From the NCBI GenBank assembly GCA_945835865.1, contig CAMAJQ010000089.1, positions 1 through 5,119 of the forward strand: a stretch of DNA of 5,119 nucleotides. The letters run 5' to 3'. A program made the position numbers and the translations under genes. Position 1 is the stretch's first letter, and the number at the start of each line of letters is the position of its first letter. Positions 1-5,119 of this stretch are shown here, piece after piece. The stretch comes from an uncultured Clostridia bacterium. GTDB lineage: Bacteria; Bacillota; Clostridia; Christensenellales; Borkfalkiaceae. The notes beneath the pieces are model-generated. The model searched no databases, had not been told where the DNA came from, and worked only from the letters and a program-made list of their open reading frames with translations.

Positions 1-533
1 TGACGACGGTGTTCTGGGGTATGGCGGTCCTCCCGACGCATACGGGCGATCTTTTTATCCCGAACAGCGATTCGATCGGTCTCCTGCCGGGACTCGACGA
101 CGCGGATTTTGAATTCGTCGTCAATTATCAGATCGTCACGAGATCCATCGTCGAGATCTCGGGCAGATTTTCGCGTGAGGATATAGACGAAAAGCGTCTC
201 GGAATGATCCGCCGCGCGACGAAATACGTCAACAACGGCGAAAACGTCTTCTTTCCCCGTTACGATTACCGGAAGACGGGAAGAAATCTTCCGGAGATCG
301 CCTATATCGATTCGGCGTTCGACCGACCGGAGGCGGATGGGGTGAAGACCGTCGCGCTCTTCAATGCGGGCGAAACCGAAAAGGCGGTCCGTTTCGGTGT
401 TTCGGATATCGGTTTTTCGGGCGAAGTTGAATTTACCGACGTCTGGCGGGGAGGAACCGTAAGGGCGGAAGAATATTCCTGCGTCCTTCCGCCGCACGGC
501 AGTCGGTTATTGTATGCGGAAAAAAAGAATTAA
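1..533 (+). CDS. Alpha-galactosidase-like glycoside hydrolase, C-terminal part (5'-truncated by window edge)
   Basis: The reading frame is open from base 3 to the TAA at 531-533 and continues off the left edge, so only about the last 177 codons are present. The GTG at base 9 is probably not a real start: no ribosome binding site precedes it, and the protein it would give is the tail of a larger enzyme. Counting from that GTG, residues 115-169 look like the beta-sandwich domain that closes GH27/GH36-type alpha-galactosidases: VALFNAGETE (115-124), TDVWRGGT (143-150, the family's 'DLWtGk' position) and LPPHGSRLLY (160-169). Residues 1-60 would be the end of the catalytic barrel and following helices. 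The catalytic aspartates lie upstream, outside the window, so activity and sugar specificity cannot be read. No signal peptide can be judged. The next gene starts 12 bases downstream, so it probably belongs to the same transcript. The C-terminal domain match is fairly secure; the exact GH family is inference. Confidence 0.75.
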   Translation, partial: TTVFWGMAVLPTHTGDLFIPNSDSIGLLPGLDDADFEFVVNYQIVTRSIVEISGRFSREDIDEKRLGMIRRATKYVNNGENVFFPRYDYRKTGRNLPEIAYIDSAFDRPEADGVKTVALFNAGETEKAVRFGVSDIGFSGEVEFTDVWRGGTVRAEEYSCVLPPHGSRLLYAEKKN

Positions 534-545
534 AGAGGTGAACGT

Positions 546-1718
546 ATGAACAGAATATGTATTCCCGATCGGGAGTATCGGGAGAGGATCGAAAGGGCGT
601 CGAAGAAGATCGCGGCGCGTGGACTGGACGTGATGGTGGTGTGCTCGACGGAGAGCGACTATGCGAACGCGCGGTATTTTTCCGGATTCTGGCCGCTGTT
701 TGAACGGGCGGGAGTAGCGATTTCCGCGAAGGGAGACGCGTGCCTGCTGGTGGGACCGGAATCGGAGATATTCGCGAAGGACTTCGGGAAGATCGACAAG
801 GTTTTCGTTCTGAAAGAATTCAGGGAGTCGGCGGATCCGTCGTATCCCGAACTCGTGGCGAGCAATTTCCGGGAGGCGTTCCGGGCGATCGGCGTCAGCG
901 GAGAAAAGATCCGGATCGGACTTGGCAGTTACGTGGAATGTACGTTGCCCGTATACGAGGGGCTGAAGGACGCCTTCCCGCAAGCGGAGATCGAGAAGTG
1001 TAACGATATCATGGTGGATCTGCGGAAGATCAAGAGCGAAAACGAACTCGCCTGTATCCGCGAGGGATTCCGCATCATCGAGCTCGCGACGGACGAAGTG
1101 ATACGCTGTCTGAAACCGGGAGTGACCGAATTGCAGATGGTAGGAGTGGCGCAGCGGGTGATATACGAAAACGGGGCGGAATACGAAGGGTTGCCGATGT
1201 ACGTCTTTTCGGAGGAGAGCACCCGCCACGCGATATCCCGATCGAGATACCGCGAAATCGGAAAAAACGATATCGTGCAACTCAATCTGTCGGCGAAGAT
1301 CGACGGATATTCCCCTTCGATCGGTCTTCCGGTCTGCATGGGGAAACTGGAAGGCGAGCGCCGTGAAATCGTGGAGTTCTGCTACAAAATGCACGACTGG
1401 ACGGAAAAGCAACTGAAAGCGGGCGTAATGGCGGACGGCGTAGCGAAGGAATTCTTAGAGGAATACAAACGTGCGGGATTCGGGAAGAATTACGTGTACG
1501 GACCTTGCCACGGAACGGGAATGATCGAGGTGGAAGCGCCCTGGATGGAGACGAGTTCGCACTATCCGCTGGAAGAGAACATGACCTTCCAGATCGACAC
1601 GTTCATCTCGGGACCGACGTTCGGCTGCCGCGTGGAAAAAGGGATCGCGGTCAAACGGAACGGATGCGAATCCTATACCGATTACCTGAAGAAGGGTATC
1701 ATCGAACTCGGGTTCTGA
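546..1718 (+). CDS. M24-family (Xaa-Pro peptidase/creatinase fold) protein with creatinase-like loss of metal ligands
   Basis: A complete 390-residue protein of usual length for a two-domain M24 protein. The ATG is set by AGAGGTG at 534-540, five bases upstream. Residues 10-150 form the N-terminal creatinase/prolidase domain (LDVMVVCSTESDYANARYFSG, 27-47, is typical). Residues 160-380 form the pita-bread domain, entered through KIKSENELACIREG (161-174). Metallopeptidases of this fold use two Asp, one His and two Glu to hold two metals. Here the first Asp is N247 (in QLNLSA), the second, eleven residues on, is S258 (in GYSPSIG), the first Glu is D351 (in FQIDTF); the His (H322 in PCHGTGM) and last Glu (E364 in CRVEKG) remain. 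H228 (in STRHAIS) sits where creatinase has its catalytic His and peptidases their substrate-binding His. Loss of the Asp pair with His retained is the pattern of metal-independent creatinase, so ordinary Xaa-Pro peptidase activity is doubtful. No signal peptide or membrane segment; likely cytoplasmic. The substrate is unknown. It precedes an ASRT-family gene and a creatininase-family gene. Confidence 0.93.
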   Translation: MNRICIPDREYRERIERASKKIAARGLDVMVVCSTESDYANARYFSGFWPLFERAGVAISAKGDACLLVGPESEIFAKDFGKIDKVFVLKEFRESADPSYPELVASNFREAFRAIGVSGEKIRIGLGSYVECTLPVYEGLKDAFPQAEIEKCNDIMVDLRKIKSENELACIREGFRIIELATDEVIRCLKPGVTELQMVGVAQRVIYENGAEYEGLPMYVFSEESTRHAISRSRYREIGKNDIVQLNLSAKIDGYSPSIGLPVCMGKLEGERREIVEFCYKMHDWTEKQLKAGVMADGVAKEFLEEYKRAGFGKNYVYGPCHGTGMIEVEAPWMETSSHYPLEENMTFQIDTFISGPTFGCRVEKGIAVKRNGCESYTDYLKKGIIELGF

Positions 1719-1730
1719 GGAGAGAAAAAG

Positions 1731-2090
1731 ATGGCGGTCGGAAAAAAGGAATGGATCGTGCCGGACTGCGAATTGCCGAGAGAAGGCGAAGGCGAACTGA
1801 AAGGGCACGAGAGCGTGATCGTAGTGAACGACGGAGAAAGGAAAGCGGAGATCCGCGTCAGGCTGTATTTTACGGACAAGGAACCGTACGAAGGCATCCT
1901 CTGGGAAGTGGAGCCGCAACGGGTGAGATGTTTCCGCATGAACGACGTAAAGGACATGTGCGGATACGTCGTTCCGCTTGAAACGCAGTACGCGATGAAA
2001 CTGGAGAGCAGCGAGCCGATCGTGGTGCAATACGGAAGGTTGGATAACAGACAGACCAATCTCGCCTATTACACGACGATGGCGTATTGA
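1731..2090 (+). CDS. Sensory rhodopsin transducer (ASRT) family protein
   Basis: A complete 119-residue protein. AGGAG at 1718-1722, overlapping the stop of the preceding gene, supports the ATG at 1731. The sequence matches the Anabaena sensory rhodopsin transducer family along its whole length, from memory of that protein: GHESVIVVNDG (25-35, cf. SHETVCILNAG), LYFTDKEP (45-52, cf. IYYSDKEP), FRMND (68-72, cf. VRFND), VPLETQYA (81-88), and the hallmark EPIVVQYGRLDNRQ (95-108, cf. VPIVVQHTRLDSRQ), ending TTMAY. The family is a small soluble beta-sandwich. The Anabaena member forms tetramers and associates with a light sensor, but many homologues occur without rhodopsin, and published superfamily analysis proposed a small-molecule binding role, often in carbohydrate-metabolism neighbourhoods. 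No rhodopsin or membrane protein is seen here, and the protein has no transmembrane segment. Its position between two hydrolase genes suggests it binds a substrate or product of this operon; that is inference. Confidence 0.93.
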   Translation: MAVGKKEWIVPDCELPREGEGELKGHESVIVVNDGERKAEIRVRLYFTDKEPYEGILWEVEPQRVRCFRMNDVKDMCGYVVPLETQYAMKLESSEPIVVQYGRLDNRQTNLAYYTTMAY

Positions 2091-2091
2091 G

Positions 2092-2097
2092 AGGAGG
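2092..2097 (+). promoter_or_regulatory. Strong Shine-Dalgarno site that fixes a GTG start
   Basis: AGGAGG lies 8 bases before the GTG at 2106, just after the preceding stop codon (2088-2090). The first in-frame ATG downstream would remove the EYHGPH and GCD metal-site motifs of the creatininase fold, so the GTG is the supported start. Confidence 0.85.
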
Positions 2098-2105
2098 AGA
2101 AGGCC

Positions 2106-2840
2106 GTGATACTTGACAGAAGTTTTCCGAGAGAAGTAAAATACGTACAGGAGAAAAAAATCCCGCTCGTGATAGCGGGCGGGACGGTGGAATACCACGG
2201 TCCGCATTGTTCGTACGGATGTGACACCCTCGTGGCGGAGGGGCTGGTGAAGAAACTGTCGGAGATCAAGGAGATCATGATCGCGCCGACGATCTCGTAC
2301 AGCCCGTCGAGTTATGCGGTAGGGGGAAGGACGAGCGGAACGGTGCACGTGCCCGAACGCGCGTTCGAGGATTACGTGTATTACGTATTCAAAAGTCTTC
2401 TTTACGCGGGCTTCCGGAATATCTACGTGGTGATCCATCATCAGTTCGAGCAGGAACACGAAATGCCGATGACGTTATGCTACCGCACGGCGGCAAAGCG
2501 AGCGACGATGGAATATCTGGAAGAAACGCTGGGCGAAGGCTGGTGGGGAAGCGAAAGTTATTCGGACTACTACGAGCAGATGGAAGGGGCGAACGATCCG
2601 TTCAGCTGGATCAAAGTCGTCCCGACGATGAGCACGGCGGTGCAGAACGCGACGGGTTACGACCACGCAGGAAAGTACGAGAGTTCCATTCTGATGGCGC
2701 TCTGTCCCGATTGCGTGAAGAAAGAACGGCTCGGGGATGTCAGGCACTGGTTTACGGAAAGCGCGCAAGAGGCGAACGCGGAACTCGGCGAGGAAATGGT
2801 CAGGCAGTCTCTCGCCTATCTCGCCCAAACGATCGTATAA
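2106..2840 (+). CDS. Creatininase-family amidohydrolase with altered NGHGGN motif
   Basis: A complete 244-residue protein of typical length for the creatininase (creatinine amidohydrolase) family, starting at GTG. These are cytoplasmic, usually two-metal enzymes that open cyclic or linear amides; members include creatininase, a formamidopyrimidine-type deformylase and the MftE peptidase. Visible metal-site residues are E29 and H31 (GGTVEYHGPH, 25-34), D40 (YGCD), H112, and E192 in DHAGKYESS (186-194), the family's 'HAGe.ETS' segment. All key charged positions seem present, so the protein is probably catalytic. The motif that normally reads NGHGGN (NGHYEN in Pseudomonas creatininase, from memory) reads IHHQFE (110-115), a marked departure that keeps the His; E115 may stand in for the extra Glu of true creatininases, one position shifted. 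Residues 135-175 include an aromatic/acidic stretch (GEGWWGSESYSDYYEQ, 143-158) that probably forms a substrate- or subunit-specific loop. The gene follows the ASRT gene by 15 bases, and its stop overlaps the next start. True creatininase activity is possible but unproven. Confidence 0.92.
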   Translation: MILDRSFPREVKYVQEKKIPLVIAGGTVEYHGPHCSYGCDTLVAEGLVKKLSEIKEIMIAPTISYSPSSYAVGGRTSGTVHVPERAFEDYVYYVFKSLLYAGFRNIYVVIHHQFEQEHEMPMTLCYRTAAKRATMEYLEETLGEGWWGSESYSDYYEQMEGANDPFSWIKVVPTMSTAVQNATGYDHAGKYESSILMALCPDCVKKERLGDVRHWFTESAQEANAELGEEMVRQSLAYLAQTIV

Positions 2841-5035
2841 TGCTGCCCGGAATCAGGTCGTGCAAGGGAGAGGAACCGAACTTTCCCACGAAATGGCAAG
2901 CCGTGATTTTCAGGAATTACGGCTTCGTGCGCGGGGAGAGGATCGCCGCCGTTCTCGGGTGCGACGGGGAGACCGTCCGGAGAGAGGCGAAACGTCTCGG
3001 CCTTGCCGAAGAGGAGGAAGCGACCGTCGCCGTCTGGGAAAAACGGGGATATATCACGATCATTCGTAACAACTGGTTTCTCCTTCCCTACGGTCAGATG
3101 GAGACGCTGCTCGGCGTGACGGAAGAAAAACTGGAATTTCTGCTCGCGAACGAAGATTTTCTTTCTCTCAAACTCGGCGGATTCAAACCGCAGTGCGAAG
3201 AAGTAAAATACCTTCCTCTGAACGGAGAGGAAGAAAGAGAAACGGAAGAATTGCGGAAAACGATTCTTTCCTGCGGCGGAAGCGGGCGGGAAAGAAGGGC
3301 GTTTGACTTTTTCGGCGGATTTTCCGGGAAGGGAGGAGAACGCACTCCTCCGCATGCGGACGGCGCGCGTGTCGTTCACGGGTATCTGACGCCGTGCGGA
3401 GATCCTTTCTCGGTCGGGAGCGAGGACTATCTTCCCGACGTCCTGCTCGGAGAATACGCAAGACAAGGGGTGAACGGGCTGTGGTTCCACGGACTGCTGT
3501 CCGCGCTTTCCCCCTATCCTTTCGACGAAGAGGCGTCGCGGGGGTATCAAAGCAGACGGAAAGAATTGAAAAACCTGATCGCGCGCTGTCGGAAATACGG
3601 GATCAGGGTTTATTTGTATCTGAACGAGCCGCGCGGTTTGCCGAAAAACAAAATCGGAAGGTATCGGAAACTGATCGGAAGGACGGAAGGGGATCTCGCG
3701 GGACTCTGCATCGAACGCAAAGAGGTGGAGGAATACCTTTACGGGGCGGTGAAAGATCTTCTGACGGAAGTGCGCGGGCTCGGCGGGATCATGACGATCA
3801 CGATGAGCGAAAATCTCACCCACTGCAATTATCGCCCGCAGAACAACTGTCCCGTGTGCAGAAACGTTCCGCCCGAGGCGTCCGCGGCAAAGGTAAACAA
3901 TATTTTTATGCGCGCCGTCCGCGACAGCGGAACGGACTGCGAACTGATCGCCAATCTGTGGGGTTGGTCGTCTTTTATGGGATGGACGGAAGAACAGACG
4001 ATGCGGGGAATAGAACTGCTCGATCGCGACGTCTCCGTTCTGTGCGTCAGCGAGTACGATCTCGGGATCGTCAAGGGCGGGATCGAAAGCAGGATCATCG
4101 ATTATTCGATCGGAAACCCCGGGCCGAGCGAGATCAGCAGGAAGATTTTTGAAAAAGCCGGAGCCGAAGGGCATAAGGTCTACGCGAAAATCCAGATTAA
4201 TAACAGTTGGGAGTGCTCGGCGGTGCCGTATATGCCGGTGTACGACCTCGTTTTCGAACACGTCCGGAGACTGAAAGAACTGGGCGTCCGCGATTATTTC
4301 CTGACCTGGACGCTCGGCGGATTTCCCTCGCCGGCGACCGGGCTCGTCGACGGACTTCTGCGGGAGGGGAAATCCTTCCGTCTCGACGGATGGTATCGGG
4401 AAACCTTCGGAAAAAACGGTGAGGCGGTGCAAAGCGCCGCGCGGTATTTCTCGGAAGGGCTGAAAGAGTATCCTTTCAGTATCGACAGCCTGTATTTTTC
4501 CCCGAAAACGCTCGGCCCTGCAAATCTTTGGAGTCTGACTCCGGACGAAAAACAGTCCTGCATGGTCTGCTATTCTTACGACGATTACGAAAAGTGGATC
4601 TCCCCTTATCCTTACGAGGTGTACGTAACGCAATATAAAAAACTCCTCAGTCTTTGGGAGAAGGGAACGGAGATCCTTGAAAAGATCGGAGAAGAGGAAG
4701 CCGGGGAGACCTTGCTCTACGCAAAAGCGGCGTATCTGCATTTTAAATCCGATCTGTTGCAGACGGAGTTCTCCCGCTGCAAGCGCGACGTCCCGGGCAA
4801 CGCCGCGGAGATCCGCAGGATCCTGAAGGAAGAAGAAGAGATCGTCTTCCGTCTCCTCGGGATCGTCGGCAAAGCGCCTGCCGTCGGATTCGAGACGTCC
4901 AACCATTATTTTTATACCGAGAGAAATCTCGCGGAAAAAATCGTCAACGTCCGTAAAATCGGGGAAAGGCTCGATTCGGAGTTTCCCTCCGACGGGACGC
5001 TTTCCGTTACGGACGAAAGAACGCCTGTCTGCTGA
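2840..5035 (+). CDS. Large glycosidase-like TIM-barrel protein with HTH-like N-terminus (function unknown)
   Basis: A 731-residue protein beginning at ATG 2840-2842, which shares one base with the preceding TAA (TAATG). No clear Shine-Dalgarno is seen, so translation is probably coupled. The frame stays open upstream to about 2477, but that part lies inside the creatininase-family gene and is not expected to be translated. Residues 18-55 (KWQAVIFRNYG, then ERIAAVLGCDGETVRREAKRLGL) look like a helix-turn-helix; residues 69-124 continue a conserved-looking module (NNWFLLPYGQMETLLGVT, 77-94; KLGGFKP, 111-117). Residues about 177-500 alternate strand and helix like a TIM barrel: GVNGLWFHGLL (210-220), YGIRVYLYLNEP (253-264), GGIMTITMSEN (315-325), CELIANLWGW (367-376), HKVYAKIQINNSWE (445-458), YFLTWTLGG (486-494). 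This resembles GH20-like/DUF4838-type glycosidase relatives. H328, C329, C337 and C340 (HCN...CPVC) could bind metal. E324 and E405 are candidate acidic catalytic residues by position only. Residues 590-715 are mostly helical. No signal peptide; cytoplasmic. The gene is certain; the product class is tentative. Confidence 0.72.
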   Translation: MLPGIRSCKGEEPNFPTKWQAVIFRNYGFVRGERIAAVLGCDGETVRREAKRLGLAEEEEATVAVWEKRGYITIIRNNWFLLPYGQMETLLGVTEEKLEFLLANEDFLSLKLGGFKPQCEEVKYLPLNGEEERETEELRKTILSCGGSGRERRAFDFFGGFSGKGGERTPPHADGARVVHGYLTPCGDPFSVGSEDYLPDVLLGEYARQGVNGLWFHGLLSALSPYPFDEEASRGYQSRRKELKNLIARCRKYGIRVYLYLNEPRGLPKNKIGRYRKLIGRTEGDLAGLCIERKEVEEYLYGAVKDLLTEVRGLGGIMTITMSENLTHCNYRPQNNCPVCRNVPPEASAAKVNNIFMRAVRDSGTDCELIANLWGWSSFMGWTEEQTMRGIELLDRDVSVLCVSEYDLGIVKGGIESRIIDYSIGNPGPSEISRKIFEKAGAEGHKVYAKIQINNSWECSAVPYMPVYDLVFEHVRRLKELGVRDYFLTWTLGGFPSPATGLVDGLLREGKSFRLDGWYRETFGKNGEAVQSAARYFSEGLKEYPFSIDSLYFSPKTLGPANLWSLTPDEKQSCMVCYSYDDYEKWISPYPYEVYVTQYKKLLSLWEKGTEILEKIGEEEAGETLLYAKAAYLHFKSDLLQTEFSRCKRDVPGNAAEIRRILKEEEEIVFRLLGIVGKAPAVGFETSNHYFYTERNLAEKIVNVRKIGERLDSEFPSDGTLSVTDERTPVC

Positions 5036-5057
5036 ATCGCGGAAGGGCGTTTTCTTT
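5016..5057 (+). terminator. Possible weak intrinsic terminator overlapping the end of gene 5
   Basis: AACGCC (5020-5025) can pair with GGCGTT (5046-5051), followed by TTCTTT. The pairing can be extended by AAAG (5016-5019) with CTTT (5054-5057) if two T bases bulge. The loop is long (20 bases) and contains the TGA stop at 5033-5035. The position and T-rich tail suit a terminator, but the 6-bp core and big loop make it weak, and competing folds exist (see the rejected list). Confidence 0.35.
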
Positions 5058-5119
5058 ATCGCGAAGCGATCTCTTCCGGGCGGACGGGTCGTTCGCACGA
5101 AAGGTGAAGGGGGTTTTCC
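5036..5119. other. Downstream non-coding tail, no gene recognised
   Basis: After the stop of the last gene, 84 bases remain to the window edge. They contain the 3' arm of the possible terminator and a short inverted repeat ATCGC-GAA-GCGAT (5058-5070). No start codon with a convincing ribosome binding site, promoter pair or RNA gene is seen. The strand and identity of the next gene cannot be told. Confidence 0.5.

Noticed and set aside
546..1718. Naming the M24 gene as a prolidase or aminopeptidase P
   Set aside because: Both metal-binding Asp positions and one Glu are substituted, so the peptidase name would claim an activity the sequence does not support.
1505..1981. Plus-strand open frame spanning the end of the M24 gene and the ASRT gene
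   Set aside because: It is very rich in Arg, Asp and Gly, resembles a frame-shifted shadow, and crosses two well-supported genes.
507..2459. Two minus-strand open frames (507-1412 and 1455-2459) opposite genes 2-4
   Set aside because: They are in antisense register with genes of clear family identity, show no motifs of their own and are separated by a single TTA codon of gene 2.
2477..2839. Possible 121-residue N-terminal extension of the last gene
   Set aside because: It lies wholly within the creatininase-family gene in another frame, is Arg/Gly-rich and low in hydrophobic structure, and the ATG at 2840 overlapping the previous stop is a better start.
5058..5070. Short perfect hairpin ATCGC-GAA-GCGAT as a terminator
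   Set aside because: It has only five base pairs and is followed by CTCTTCC rather than a T run. A further competing pairing, CGGAAG 5040-5045 with CTTCCG 5073-5078, also lacks a T tail.
2816..5098. Long minus-strand open frame of 760 codons
   Set aside because: It mirrors the codon register of the real + strand gene, has an Arg/Phe/Pro/His-rich composition without recognisable motifs, and is explained by the absence of TTA, CTA and TCA codons.
5092..5101. TTCG-CA-CGAA inverted repeat as an operator
   Set aside because: It is too short and isolated; such a repeat is expected by chance, and no promoter elements are seen beside it.

Overview
The window is a single, densely packed five-gene run, all on the + strand, entered in the middle of its first gene. 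It has strong AGGAGG-type ribosome binding sites, mid-range GC, intergenic gaps of 12, 12 and 15 bases and then a 1-base overlap. No RNA gene, insertion sequence, CRISPR array or long non-coding stretch is visible. The style fits a host- or rumen-associated anaerobe living on complex carbohydrates, perhaps a Clostridia-type member of the Bacillota. Nothing here fixes the taxonomy, and Lentisphaerota or Verrucomicrobiota remain possible.

Layout: (1) bases 1-533 hold the C-terminal part of an alpha-galactosidase-like glycoside hydrolase. (2) 546-1718 is a full-length M24 'pita-bread' protein (Xaa-Pro peptidase/creatinase fold) that has lost several metal ligands and in that respect looks like creatinase. 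(3) 1731-2090 is a small protein of the Anabaena sensory rhodopsin transducer (ASRT) family, with no rhodopsin nearby. (4) 2106-2840 is a creatininase-family amidohydrolase with a GTG start and a rewritten central motif. (5) 2840-5035 is a 731-residue protein with a DNA-binding-like N-terminus, a probable TIM-barrel glycosidase-like core with a Cys cluster, and a helical C-terminus. A weak terminator-like hairpin straddles the end of gene 5. The last 84 bases (5036-5119) carry no recognisable gene.

How the genes may work together: the tight spacing implies one transcript. Two flanking glycosidase-like proteins enclose a core of creatinase-fold, ASRT-fold and creatininase-fold proteins. The simplest reading is a catabolic operon in which a glycoside or glycoconjugate is opened and a nitrogen-containing (amide, lactam or guanidino-like) part is hydrolysed, with the ASRT protein as a soluble small-molecule binder. 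This pathway is inference. The family assignments of genes 2, 3 and 4 are well supported by visible motifs; the substrate is unknown. The cassette of the three middle genes, each diverged at informative positions, is the most interesting thing in the window.
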